A program made the translations under genes and the position numbers. From Zantedeschia hybrid cultivar (Eukaryota > Streptophyta > Magnoliopsida > Alismatales > Araceae), in the NCBI GenBank assembly GCA_030544215.1, contig JARZZO010000011.1, positions 3,396,001 through 3,460,000 of the forward strand: a stretch of 64,000 nt of DNA. The letters are read 5' to 3'. Below, one piece after another: positions 21,839 to 34,635 of the stretch. Below the pieces are notes generated by a model. It did not search any database. It had not been told where the DNA came from and saw nothing but the letters and a program-made list of their open reading frames with translations. The first letter of the stretch is position 1. Each line of letters begins with the position of its first letter.

Positions 21839-24800
21839 TTACAGTTTACATAAACCCATGGCTCTACTATGGGTCGTGAAAGCCTCTCTAGTGATATGTT
21901 TAGTTAGCGGGTCTGCTACCATACGATCGGTAGAGATATGTCGAAGGACCACTGCTTCTTTTGCTAACAGATCTCGAATGAAGTGATATCTAATGTCAAT
22001 GTGTTTGGTTTTACCATGGTACTTAGGATCCTTGGCGTAAGCTAAAGCTAACGTACTATCAACATAGAGAAGTACACTCTCCTCCGCATGAGGAGTGACA
22101 GCTAATCGCCGCAGGAAACTCCTTAACCAAACTGCTTCTTGACAAGCTGCTGAACATGCCACATATTCCGATTCCATAGTGGATAGAGCAATGCACGTCT
22201 GTTTCTTGCTACACCAAGAAATGGCCGCGCCACCGAGTATGAACACATACCCTGACGTAGACTTTCTTTCGTCTTTGTCGCTGGCCCAATCAGCATCACT
22301 ATAACCTTTCAACCTTAGATCACCTCCTTCGTAACATAAGGCAAGGTTCGTTGTTCCACATAAATATCGGAATATTCTCTTGACTGCCTTCCAGTGAGCA
22401 GGACCATGGTTACTTTGATAACGGCTAGCTAATCCGACTGCATAACTGATGTCGGGTCGAGTACACAACATAGCATACATCAGACTCCCAATAGCTGCCG
22501 CATATGGTACTTTATTCATTTGATTCTTCTCTTCTTCATTCTGTGGGCATTGGCTTACACTTAAAACACAACTTTTATCAACTGGAGTATCAATGGGCTT
22601 GGAGTGATTCATTCGATATCGCTCTAGAATCTTATTAATGTAGGTTTCTTGAGACATACTCAAAAACCTTCTAGAGCGATCTCTGACTATTTTCACTCCT
22701 AACACATAGTTAGCTTCGCCCATATCTTTGGTCTCGAAGACGGAAGATAACCACTGCCTAGTGGCATTGATAAACTCCATATTATTCCCAGCCAGCAAAA
22801 TGTCGTCAACATACAATGACAGAATTAGAATCTTCTCTTTCTTTCGTTTGACGTACACACAGTGGTCTTCCTCAATCGTCTCAAAATCGAATGAGGTGAT
22901 TTCCTTGTGAAATCTTAAATACCACTGTCTAGACGATTGTTTGAGGCCGTAAATGGAACGTTTTAGGCGGCAAACTTTGCGCTCTTATTCCTTTACCTCA
23001 AAACCCTCTGGTTGGAACATGTAAATTTCCTCGTCTAGTTCTCCATTAAGAAATGCCGTCTTAACATCCATCTGAAAGAGTTCTAAATCTAAATGTGCGA
23101 CAATAGCTAGGATCAGGCAAATAGACGTAAATCTCACCACCGGGGAGAACGTCTCATCAAAATCAATACCCTCCTTCTGGGTATATCCTTTCGACACTAG
23201 TCGTGCTTTGTATTTATCAATTGATCCATCTGCCTTGCGTTTAATTTTGAAAACCCATTTGTTTCCAATAGCTTTACGCCCAGGCAGAAGATCAACTAAC
23301 TCCCAGACCTTATTCTTTTCCATTGAATCCATTTCGTCTAGCATAGCAGCTTCCCATTCTTTCTTTGATAATGATGAATATGCCTCTTTGACATTTCTCG
23401 GTTCTTCATCATCCGCAGGCTGACACATTAAAATCTCCTCTTCAATCTCAAAACGTCGACGAGGAGTGTGGCCGCGTTTACTTCGACGTACTTGGGTGTC
23501 GGCATCTTCCGATTCTAATGGAGTACTCCCACTCGGTAAATTAATAGGTATACTCCCACTAGCTTGATCATCTATACTATCTCCAGCGATGACATGGTCA
23601 GGAACTAATTCCCTCCCTTCGCTGGAAGATGGTAAGAGAGCTGTCTCATCCACTTCATGGAGATCAAAGCTTTTTCCGACATTGCCAAGTTTAGGGTATT
23701 CTTTCTCTAAGAATACAACGTCTCGAACTTCTTTCTCTGTCATTCCTCCATCATGATATTGTCCATACATGACATACCCTTGTGAGCTATCAGGATATCT
23801 TATGAAGATAAACTTTCTAGCTTTATGGCCCAATTTCCCATACTTGTGGGACGAGTCATGGACATATCTAGCTGACCCCCACGGGCGTAGGTTTCCCAAA
23901 TACGGCTTTTGGCCACGCCACAACTCATAAGGGGTAGAAGGAACTGACTGTGAAGGCACACGGTTAAGTAAATAGGCGGCAGTCAACAAAGCATCCCCCC
24001 AGAAGGATATTGGGAGGTTGGCATGCGCCATCATAGACCTAACCATATCTAACAACGTTCTATTCCTTCTCTCGGCAACACCATTTTGTTGCGGAGTATA
24101 TGGAATAGTGAGTTGTCTTTTAATTCCCCTTTCCTCACATAGAATTCTGAACTGATCAGATAAATATTCGCGTCCTCTGTCGGTGCGTAGAGCTTTTACA
24201 CTCTTACCGGTCTGATTCTCAACCTCAGCTAGGAAGCGTTTGAAACAGTCCAGTGCTTCATAGCGGTGAGCGATCATATAAACATAACCGTATCGCGAAT
24301 AATCATCTATAAAGGTAAGGAAATATGATGCTCCATGTCGAGCCTTCACACTTAAAGGTCCGCAAATATCAGAATGTACAAGCTGCAATACATCAGTGGC
24401 CCTTGTGGCCTTCCCGAAAGGTTTTCGGCATGCCTTTCCAGCCAAACATGATTCACATAAAGGTAGAGTGACCTTAGCGAGTGAACCTAAAAGGCCTTCT
24501 CGAGCTAACCTGGTCATTCTATCCTGTCCTATGTGACCTAGGCGAGCATGCCATATTTCCGAACTAAGGTCTCTATCATTAGCCACATACGACACAGAAG
24601 AAGCATTGAAATCAACATCTAATTTAAACAAACCACCACTCAATAAAGCATGTCCATACAGCACATCATTTAAATAAATGTCAATACCAGTACCAATCAT
24701 AACAAGAGCAAATCCTATGGATAATAAAGATGAAGCTGACAAAAGATTATGCTGAATCCCTGGCGCATAAAGAACATCATGCAATGTCAATACACGACCA

Positions 24801-25873
24801 GTTCTAAGTTTGAGCTGGTACACACCAACTCCTAAAACTTCTTCACTGGTCCCATTGCCCATGTAAATTCTTTGCGTCCCTCTTGGAATTCGGCGGTAAT
24901 CTTGGTACCCTTCTCGATCTCTAGTTACATGCTTGGTCGCTCCTGAATCCACAATCCACTCAGGATAAGTTCGGGCGACTAAGACATGAGAACAAACATA
25001 CACAGAGAGAGAATCTGGGTTGAGGGATACCTTTTTCGGCTCAGCGCACTCGCGAGCGAAATGTCCCATCTTCTCACAATTGTAGCACTTCACCTTTGAT
25101 TTGTCCCTTTTACCACCGCGCTTGCCTCTGTGGTGGCGCTTCGGTGTCCGCTCTGCCTTGTACTTAGAGCTGGATGCAGTTTCACGATCTTTTCGTTTGA
25201 AAATTTTCTTTGGGCCCTTCCTGCCTTGGTGTCTGCCTCCCTTGGCGACTAAGGCAGTGGCGCGTACAGCTTCTTCGCGCTCAGCCTCTAACTCCACATG
25301 ACGAGAAATATCAGAAAAATTCTTGATATTCTCGTTGTGAGTAAGAATTTGCTTCATATGGACCCAAGAGTCCGGTAGAGATCGGATTACTGCAAGGACC
25401 TGCTGCTCGTCCGTGAGATCATGACCCGCCGACTTTAAGTCTCTGATCATGCCCGACATAACCCTAAGGTGTTCGGTCATGGTCTGTCGTTGGTCTTTGC
25501 GGTAGGTCTCAAACTTAAGTACAAGAGCGCGCAACCGCGTAGTTGAAGTTCCACCAAATTGAAACTTTAACTGATCCCACATATCTTTGGCAGATTGGAA
25601 TTTCTCAAATTCCCCAATAAGATCGTCTTGCATGCTGCTTAACATAGTAAAGCGCGCGCTTCGATCCTTATTGAACCATTGACGGTACGCATCTTGATCT
25701 CTACGATGCTGTGCTGTATTGCCATCCTCAGGCGGTGACATGACGGTTGTAAGATGTTCCAGTAATTCTTGCTCGTTTAGCAAGTATTGAATCTTACGGT
25801 GCCAAATGTCATAATTCATTCCCGTCAATTTGTCACCCTTGGTCATATCAGCAATGACATTTTTCATGGCCAT
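21839..25873 (-). CDS. Copia gag-pol polyprotein, interrupted by one stop codon
   Basis: The frame starts at 25873 (MAMKNVIADM) and reads 962 codons to a TAA at 22987-22985. It then continues in the same frame to 21839, for about 1,343 residues plus the stop. Domains by residue: gag (1-260), CCHC zinc knuckle C263-C276, protease Asp in DSGA (309), integrase zinc ligands H442, H447, C473 and C476, integrase catalytic D502, D565 and E601, and reverse transcriptase (from about 840; MDVKTAFLNGE upstream of the stop and YVDDILLAG after it). RNase H follows (SDADWASDKDERKSTSGY, STMESEYVA, YVDSTLALAYAKDPKYHGK). The stop lies in reverse transcriptase between the MDVKTAFLNG and YGLKQ motifs, so this copy can make Gag, protease and integrase but not an active polymerase unless the stop is read through. 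The downstream part is open from the stop onward. Confidence 0.95.
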
Positions 25874-26870
25874 TTTAAATCACTACATAGGTAAAATTTA
25901 GATAGTCAAGTTGACATAGTTTACACATCATAATTCGCTTCCAAAAATCCAGACTAATAAATATTAAGTTAACTCAATCATCAGAATCGAAATATAGATT
26001 TAGGATACTATAATCATCTTCCGATTAAATCAAGGTAACTTAATTCTAATAGAATGATTTTGAGCGAATTCACAACGAGAGAAACACTTTAAATCTCTCG
26101 TAATAGCCACTTAACTAATGTTCACAAGTTAAATTCGAATATCATGGAAGTGAATACTCACATAATTAAATCATCAGGAATAGCAAAGTCCATGATATTT
26201 CAATAACTTGATCAAATTTTAGCCATCATAAATATTTACAAAAAACACATGATCACGTAAATACATCAATTTTCAATTTCAACATGATCATTTTAAATGA
26301 AATGATAGCTAAGTGGCGGAATTTGAGTGTGCATAAATTGATCAATTCAGGGCGTGCAGATTAACAAATTATCATTTAAGCATCAATCGGCGCTACACGA
26401 GCATGCGCAATATTTAAATGATACGACAATTTTGCACGAATTAAATCAATTTATTTGGCAAACATAAAATCATGCATATTTAAATCTAAGAACGTAAAAT
26501 TCAATTGCCGCTAACCGATAAGCGCAACAATTTAACGATCTATAAATATGCATTTTACATAGTTGAATAATCGATTATTAGTGTCATTTTTCTTCATTGC
26601 ACAAATATTCACTTCAATTACACGCAAATTTTGTTAAGGTCGATATCAGTGACCAAAAATAATTATTTGCGTGACGAAATAAAACAATTCAATTTATTTC
26701 ATTTTGCGCAACATGATATCATGACAATCATCACATTTAAATAATTGGCACTAATCAGCATAATTCAACTATAAATCAAATAGAACATGGAAACAAATTA
26801 CATTAATTTGAACTAATAAGCCTACGATTCAAATTAAATTCTAATGCATAACTAATCATAAATAAACAAA
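25874..26870 (-). other. AT-rich leader segment between the extra frame and gag
   Basis: About 1 kb of AT-rich DNA inside the copia element with no open frame of note. Together with the extra frame it makes a leader of about 2.27 kb between primer site and gag, far longer than the roughly 100 bp usual in plant copia elements. Confidence 0.7.
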
Positions 26871-28126
26871 CTAATACTCCCTAATTTCAAATTCAATTTC
26901 TCCGTTCATAATCATACGGAGAATTTGAAATGGGTCCATTCTAACAACCAACCGGCCCATTCCGGATCCAACCCGATACGGTACATCGTGAGGTTCACGG
27001 CGACCCATGTGAGGCCACGTGCCACCAAACGGTCCGCCGTGGTGACGTCTGCGGGCCTCCCAGCGGCGGCGTCGTTGGGCTCGACCCGTCCTCGCTAAGG
27101 ACACGCCCGCTGGACCATGCGCGGCTGGTACGGCAGCCCCATGCATGGGCGTGGGAGCCCCCCTGCGCAGGGGCGAGAACGCCTCACCTGCGTGCGGGGA
27201 GGGCACCACGCCCGCATGCATGGGCAGGCCGCCCATGCAGGACGTGGGCGGCACGTCCACACGGGACGTGAGCCCCACGCCCACGCAGGACGTGGGGACT
27301 CCGCCCACGCGGGGCGTGAACGCCACGCCCGCGGGCGTGGCCGCACCGCCCACGCTGGGCGCGAGCGCCACGCCCGCGGGCGTGGCCGGCCCGCCTGCGC
27401 GCGGTGCGAGCGGCACGCCCGCGGGTGTGGCCGCACCGCCCGCAGGCGTGGCCGCACCGCCCGCAGGCGTTGCCGCACCGCCCACGCTGGGCGCGAGCGC
27501 CACGCCCGCGGGCGTGGCCGGCCCGCCTGCGCGCGGTGCGAGCGGCACACCCGCGGGCGCGGCCGGCCCGCCCGCGCGCGGCGCGAGCGCCCGCCCGCGC
27601 GGGGCGTGGCCGCTCCGCCCACGCTGGGCGCGAGCGCCACGCCCGCGCTGGGCGTGGCCGCTCCGCCCGCGCTGGGCACGAGCGCCACGGCCGCGTTGGG
27701 CCCGGGCGGTACGCCCGCCGGCGTGGCCGCCACTGCGTTCGTCGGCTTGGGTCCTTCTCCGCGCAGGGACGTCGACCGTCGCGGCGGGCTTCCCTCGTCG
27801 TCTGCGTCACCGTTCGCATGGCCGCCGTTGCAGGCGCCGTCTTCATCCTCGTCGTGACTGCCGTCACGTACTATCTCGGATGGTTGGTCGCGTCTAGAAC
27901 GCGCGCCGCAGAACCCTCTGAGGTAAGCTAAATATTCCGGCGCTCTGAGCCTCCTTGGAGGAGAAGATGGGACGCGGTCGTCGCCGGATTCCTCCTCGGA
28001 ATAGTCGGTCAGTTCATCGGGAACCCGTTCCGATTCCTCGTCACTGATAACCACCATGGGAGCCATTCGGCTCGACGAGGCCGCAACATCGGAACGGTCC
28101 TTTTTGATCGAAGACCACGCTGCCAT
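26871..28126 (-). CDS. Extra leader reading frame of the copia element, Pro/Ala/Gly-rich, one frameshift
   Basis: An additional sense-strand frame lies between the primer binding site and gag. Its first part (from MAAWSSIKKDRSD at 28126) has an acidic stretch (VISDEESERVPDELTDYSEE), then a basic SSPPRRLRAPEYLAYLRGF segment, a second acidic stretch (DEDEDG), and enters repeats of the type VALAPSVGGAATPAG. A net frame change at about 27588-27605 shifts the sensible repeat reading to a second frame, which runs to a stop at 26871 and ends with a short non-repetitive tail (GRLVVRMDPFQILRMIMNGE). With the frameshift the coding capacity is about 420 codons. The N-terminal 125 residues and the C-terminal tail look like ordinary protein, while the middle is low-complexity. 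I do not recognise a known domain. It may be a captured host sequence or an accessory frame of this copia lineage. Confidence 0.6.
27300..27720. repeat. GC-rich tandem repeats in the copia leader (132-bp higher-order unit)
   Basis: Short GC-rich units (ggcgtggccgcaccgccc and relatives) are repeated many times. A block at about 27340-27424 recurs at about 27472-27556, an offset of 132 bp (44 codons), nearly identical. Several frames on both strands are open here only because of the repeats. Confidence 0.85.
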
Positions 28127-28141
28127 GGTTCCGTTAACCTG

Positions 28142-28153
28142 GCTCTGATACCA
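28142..28153 (-). promoter_or_regulatory. Primer binding site (initiator Met tRNA type)
   Basis: On the minus strand TGGTATCAGAGC begins one base inside the 5' LTR. It is the standard plant copia primer site, complementary to the 3' end of initiator methionine tRNA. Confidence 0.93.
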
Positions 28154-28154
28154 A

Positions 28155-28669
28155 TGTTGATAAAAACATAATATCTCCATGCATTAAATGAACAAGCGGA
28201 AGCATGCACGGAGATGGATCGTAACGGAAAACGTACCTTAACGGCGACGTTCGTAGATGGACGGCAACGGCTCCGTGAGGACGAGGATGAGAACCACGTG
28301 ACGGGCTTCTCCTCAAAATTCACATTGCAAATCCTAGGCTCTTGGTGATAGCCTCTTGAAGAGCAACACTTAGAGATAGAGGGAGAGTATGTAGAAAGGA
28401 GAGGACTCTAGAGTGAGAAAGAGGGCTGCCCAAAAGTGAGAGTTCTCTTGTGAGAATTCTGATTCTTTTTTCACGTAATGCCATCCTCCCTCTTTTATAT
28501 CTCTCTCCTCTACACTTTCAAATAAAGGGGGGAATGGTTATATCCAAGGGGTACTTCGTGTGGGTAACTCCCCACAACCACTCCCTCAACCACTCCCCCT
28601 CATCTCCTATAACCAACTCTTGGCCCCTACGTGGGCATATGCATGGTAAGAACCATGCTTTGGTTAACA
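28155..28669 (-). repeat. 5' LTR of the copia element
   Basis: 515 bp with TG...CA ends. A TATA box (tatataaaag on the minus strand, about 28494-28503) lies within it and would serve the element's transcript. Confidence 0.96.
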
Positions 28670-28674
28670 GTTAC

Positions 28675-29785
28675 GAAATGTCCATGTGAGAAATTGAATT
28701 TTCTGATTTTAAGTTTTGGTAGTTTTGGATTGTAAAAGCAAATTAGATGCCACGTAAGTTGGCAGGATTCTAAAGCCTAACGGCGCCATGAGAATATCCT
28801 TACTTGCATTATGTTGCATATTATAAGCTTACCGTGTGAGAATGTGTGTCCTTTCTTGCATATGTTCCTCTACCTCCATGAGGATATCCTTACTTGCATA
28901 TGATAAGCTTACCTTGTACCTTGTGTTGGTAGTCTCAAGCTTCCCGTGGTCAACTGCTGTCAATTGGGTGGTCCATACTATGGCCTTACCCAGCCAGGCC
29001 CGTATTACATTAAACTGGACCGATCTAAATTATCTAAAACAAGTCGAATTAACTTAGAATTATCATTAGTCAAATTTGGGTTGGCTGAAATTGGACTGTC
29101 CAATCCGCAAACCAAGGTCGCCGAAATCTCATAAGGTGGGGGGGAAGGAAGAAACAAATGGGAGGGGGATGGCTGAGACAAGGTGTTAGGGAGGGGAAAT
29201 CTGACGAGGAAGAAGACCATTAAGGCAAAACAAAAAGGGAGGGGAGTGGAAGCGAGAACAAACCTAGATGGGGGAAGGGGGGAGCACCCGACCGGGACTC
29301 CCCTCACCCAAGCTTCCGCCCACTAGAGTGGTGACCACTCCTCCGGATCTGCCGGCAATATTTCCGCCTAGAAATGGCATACAACTGCCTCGGAAACTTG
29401 ATATGGTATTCATGAAAATCTCATGTGAATGGCACTTCACAACTTCAGGTAAAGATTTGTCACCATCATACATCTAGACAACACACTAGGAGTCACATTA
29501 TCCACACTTTTAGGTACATGCTCTCGGTCTCCATGAGAGGGGATTCACATGCATGCCTGGGAATTGATAGCCCATTAATTCATAAATCAGGAGTATGGGA
29601 TTCAATAAGTACAGAGAGGAGACTTTTTCAAAACAATCCCTCACGATGAAATTTTTCCCATTCTTCATGATAGATTTTCTCCAAAAACTCCATCTCCCCT
29701 TTCGCACTTATCCAATCTCATCCTCACCTGTACTTACACGAACCCAACTCTTAATTCATGGGCTATATGTCTTGGTTTAGTCAGA
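28675..29785. other. Intergenic; no gene recognised
   Basis: Between the copia element and a fold-back element. Short frames (28836-29057, 29005-29307, 29268-29477, 29510-29707) show no domains. A short repeated phrase (gaggatatccttacttgcata-like) occurs near 28792 and 28879. Confidence 0.5.
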
Positions 29786-29786
29786 A

Positions 29787-30086
29787 GAGTGACACGACCA
29801 CATTTTTTTTCTTTTTAATTTTTTTTAAGCTCTTCCCCACGTGTCTCCCATGTCCTATAATTCGATCAAACAATTTAAAAAAAATTAAAAAATCAAAAAT
29901 CAAGTACTAATAAGTAATTAAAAATATTTTTAATGGGCAAAGCCTAATAATAATTTTTAATTTTTAGAATTTTTTAGATAATCAAATTAGAGATCAGATT
30001 ATACGGACAATTGGAACATATGCGGTGAAAAAAATTATTTATTTAATATTTTTTATATTTTTTTTGTGTGGTGCAAGTGTCACTCT
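29787..30086. mobile_element. Fold-back element family A, copy with 8-9 bp TSD
   Basis: Left end gagtgacacgaccaca and right end tgtggtgcaagtgtcactct are imperfect inverted repeats. The flanks read tagtcagaa (29778-29786) and tagtcagga (30086-30094), a 9-bp duplication with one mismatch, which fits a Mutator-like element (or 8 bp for hAT). The interior is very AT-rich with an ataattcgatcaaac core. Confidence 0.65.
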
Positions 30087-30413
30087 AGTCAGGAAATCAA
30101 ATTGTGTCTCATCTCATATTAACTTAGACAATGATTTGCCTCCACATTAATACATCTGAAGGACAAGAAGATTTTATGTATTTTGAAATGGAACAAGGGG
30201 CGCCAATGGGTAAATAAAAACCTTCCTCACTTCGGGTATTCCTAGTCTTGAATAGAAACATAGCGTTACTTTTACAGTAAAAATTGCCTTCCCATAGATT
30301 GCCTCGAAACAGAGAGATAGATACGTACATCATACTTGTTGGTTGCTCAAATAAACAAATGAAAAGGAACTAGAGAACACTGAGGTTGGCATGCAGCAGG
30401 ACGGTATCGGCAC

Positions 30414-33400
30414 TCAAAAGCGAAGCAGGCACCGCAGCGACTTCCCCTCGAGAAGAAGTTGCATTGCCTTGTTGATCTCGTAGAAAGGGAGCTCGTGGGT
30501 AATGAAACCGTCCACTTTTAGTACCTGCAAGGCGGTGCAAGATGTTACAATTAATATGGTACCATTAGACATTTTTATAAGGTTAAATGCATAAATTATA
30601 GACGTAGATGCCTAACTTGTTGACATCACATGACAACATGACACGTACGTCATTAAGATAGATCCCTTATTTTCCCTAAGTTCAAATTGGGTTGACATTC
30701 AAATGATTTTGGTGAGGATATGTAGAACAATATCCATGGAAAACGTACGATTGCTTACCGGAAATAAAGATGCCAAACTTTAACCCTTCCTAGATACAGT
30801 CTTTGTTGTACATATATATCGAAAATCAGTCTAGCTATTAGATGTCTATATTTGCAATAATCTTCTATATTGACCTGCACAATTAAAAATGTTATATATG
30901 TATATATATGTATAGGTATCCGTATATGTATATATGTGTGTGTGTGTTGCTGTCGGTGCTCACCCCTTGCATGCATTTATCAACGAAATCTGGCAACTGG
31001 GTCTTCCCTTTGACGTCTCCAAAGGCACTTCCCACAATCTTTCTGCCATCGAACAGTTCCATGGGATGCAATGGAAGTAGCTTGGGGGTTGTGTAGATCC
31101 CAAGAAGCACAGTTAAACCCCAACCCTGTAGAACACGAAAAGACCAACTAATGATTAATTATTATTTTCTAAGCCATCGAATAGTACTTTTGCATGCAGG
31201 TTCAGTCATTTGCTAATTGACAATAGATATTTCAATTTGTATCATCTAGCCAATGATTAAATCATGGTTTCATACAATCTAGAGTATCCACTTCCTATTG
31301 AAGGACCCATATACTTCATAGGGTAGTACTCTCAGCAACTACCTTGAATTAGGTTTGGTTCGGTGATCGTAGACGTCATAAAATATCTTAAACAGTCGCA
31401 AAATGGTATTTTCTCTGTGTTTGGAGTGCTTTAAATTGTTTTATGGTATTTTTTCCTACGTTTGGTGCATCATAAATAACCTTATATATGTCATAATCTA
31501 TTGACCCCTAAAATCTTCTTTTTAGTTGATTTTGGTGTACAAACCAAAACCACCGTAAACCAAAATCGGATGCTTGCAAAATCGATGATTCTAAAATTAA
31601 AGATTTTATTTTCACTGATTCTAGAATTCATGATTTCAAAATCAAGATTTTACGGCATTCTAGGGTCCACCAAACGACACCTTAGTGATTATAGCCCCTT
31701 TAGTTAATGTGATAGGCTACCTTCCTAAAGATGTGATGTGATGTAATATCTTAAGGGGTTATCCCCCATAAGTATGTGAGAAAATCACTAACCATTAGGG
31801 CCAGTTTGATGATGGAATAAGTTTAGAAGTCCTATCTGACTTTGACAGGTCAAGTTTCTTATTCTAGGGTTATGTTAAGTTGTTCCAAGAGTAAACAAAA
31901 TAGGTCATTCAACTAAAATGGCAGAACTACTTACTCTATTTTATTCTAACATAAGTTAAAAAAATGTTTTGAAATAAAATACCTCTTATTTTGACATAAA
32001 CAATCTAGAATAACTAATCTCGCATTCCACACCTCACTCTTTGAGATTTTTTTTGTAAGAAAAGATGCACTGTCGTCTTTGCGGGTTTGTCAAACTTGAA
32101 AGGTCCACTGAGTTAGGGTCAACGTCCGCGAGATGGCGTTTAGAGGCCCATGTGGGTGGTGGAGTGGGTACTTACGTCGTGGGTGGATAGGAAGGCCTCA
32201 CGAAGCACGTCCACATGCCCCACGCACTCGAAGCTGTAGTCCGCCCCCCCATTCGTCATCTCCCTTATGACCTGCAGGTCACAACATGTTGCACATACCT
32301 TAACACAAGCATACATCACAATCTTCACAAGTACAGGGAAAAAAATAAAGAAATAAAAACGTATTCCTTTCAATATTTACAGTGGCGACATGCATGCTCT
32401 TCTTAATGGGTAAGTTATATATCATCCATATAATTGGCCTGAAGTATCCCAACCTTGTGCTTACTTATATATATCCTTCTCAATTTAGTTACCTCATGCA
32501 CTGGCTCGGTGCACTCCTTGCTGTTGACAAAGTCCGTGACCCCCATCTCCTTTGCTGTACGTTCGGTAGGGGAAAAAGATAAAAAACAAAAGGTTAGCTC
32601 GAGGGTCTCCTATTTTTGTTTAAAGAAAAGATCTTTCCAGTATATATTTAGACCGAAGTCAAGTAATATTAGGAAGGAGATGACTCAAGTATTTGTCAAC
32701 TTTGAAGATCATACGAGGGGTTTTTGTAATGTTTAGCCCTCTTCCTTTCGGTCCTACCGGACTTCTGTCCAAACATGTACTGAGAAGATCTCCTCTCTTT
32801 TGTTTATGGAAAACGGTTTTGTAACTCCTGCATTTGACTCTACATTTGATACCACACATATAACATAAATTTCAAGATAAGTGAATGGCAAATGTACGAG
32901 TAAAATTTATGAATCTCATTTGTGCTATATGTGCTATGTATGTAGTGTCAGAAGTGGAGTCAAATGCAAGAATTACAAAATCATTTTTCTTTGTTTATTA
33001 TACATAAACTCTGAGAACCTAATCATAAGGTTACTCTTCCTTCGCAGTTCAATTAGTTCACAGTTTTAGATGATTGGGTTTAGCTAGTTTTTTTACCTTT
33101 GACGAATTTGGCGGGGTTGAGATCGACCCCGATAATTCTTGAAGCTCCTCTCACTCTCGCCCCTTGCGCCACCTGTGGCAATACATGATCATGTTAGAAG
33201 GAATAAAAGAAAGAAGACGAGGTACCAAAATTTGTGACACACAAGGAGAACAATAGCTAGAAGTAGGAGCACACCCACCGCAAGCCCAATGGCCCCCAAT
33301 CCGAATATCACCACTGTGGATCCTTTTTGGACGTCGGCAGTGTTCCATGCAGCTCCCACCCCTGCAAACGATGCATGCCAGACCAATAACAACTTAACTA

Positions 33401-34601
33401 GTTTAGCATGACGATAACAGTTCTATCTATTATGTATATATATATCGCAGGAAGGTGCCAAAGTAACCTGTGGTGACGCCGCAGCTGAGGAGGCACATCC
33501 TGTCGAGGGGGGCCTCACTTGGTATCTTGACAACGCAGGCCGAGTCGAGGACAGTATACTCGCTAAAGGTGGAGGTGTTGAGGAAGTGGTACACTGGCTT
33601 CCCGCCGGCGGCGGTGAAGAACCTTGTCTTGCCATCGCCGGTCATGGTGCTCTCGAAGGGGTCGACCCTGTACCTCTCGCAGAGGTTGGTCTTGCTGGAC
33701 TTGCAGTGCCGGCAGCCGCCACACTCGCCATTGAAGATGGGGATGGCGTGGTCGCCCTCCTTCAGGTCACCCACCCCTTCTCCTACGCTTTCCACAACCC
33801 TAAAAACACAGCAAAGATATGTGCATACTAATATATACCCACTATAGGATCAAATTCTACTGAAGCCAATTAAGATGAGATTGATTAGGACATTGTGGCC
33901 TTTTTTTGTGGCCCCTGTCATAGTAGTAGGGCTAAGCCATAGTAATTAGGTTTCCGATTCCCTCACTCCCCCCCCCCCGGCAGCCGACTGAGGGGAACGG
34001 GTTCCCTCGGATCTATTTTATTTGGAGAATAAGTTATTATGTAGAACTCACGGACGGAATAGCGTATACTAGAATATGGGTGTTTCGGTTTGACAGTTTC
34101 ATAGAACTCGCTGATAGAATAAGAAGAATAAACAATTTTTAGATTTAAGGTTTAAGATGAGATGACTTATTTTCTTTATTCTCCGAATAAATTATTCTGC
34201 ATCAATATAAGTCATTTCGTTTGTCAAAGCAAAATTAAATTTATTCTCTTCTTATTCGTCCTTATTCTTCTCCTATGCTCTAATCAAAGTGGCACTCAGT
34301 AGGTGCACTGCTGGAACCCGACATTGTGGCTGTTGCAGTCTTACTTTCCGGTGCGTAGCCTATGTTGAGATAGTCTTTTCAACATTCTACCACCACCTTG
34401 TACACTATCTCACTCACAGAAAACTACACACTAAAAAATAATGCTGCAACAGCGTCATTGAATGCGATTCTTACCCAGAGGCTTCGTGGCCGAGGATGCG
34501 AGGGAAGACACGTTGGGCTTCGTTCTTCAAGTACAAGGAAAGAAAATGCCAAGAATTAGTAAAGACATGGTGTTGACATTTTTTTATCTCATCGCAATGC
34601 A

Positions 34602-34635
<34 letters not shown>

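Larger units (their letters stand above)
20266..28669 (-). mobile_element. Near-intact Ty1/copia retrotransposon (8,404 bp), TSD gttac
   Basis: A full-length element on the minus strand, with LTRs at 28155-28669 (5') and 20266-20784 (3'). It is flanked by a perfect 5-bp duplication, gttac (20261-20265 and 28670-28674). In transcript order it holds the 5' LTR, an initiator-Met-type primer binding site, a long leader with an extra reading frame, gag-pol with the copia order (gag, protease, integrase, reverse transcriptase, RNase H), about 1 kb of non-coding sequence, a polypurine tract and the 3' LTR. By eye the two LTRs differ at about 7 substitutions and one 4-bp indel in about 515 bp, so the insertion is recent. 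A single in-frame stop interrupts pol. Confidence 0.97.

Noticed and set aside
27117..27931. Long plus-strand frames (about 175-250 codons) across the GC-rich copia leader
   Set aside because: They run antisense to the element and arise from the low-complexity GC repeats, which are open in many frames.
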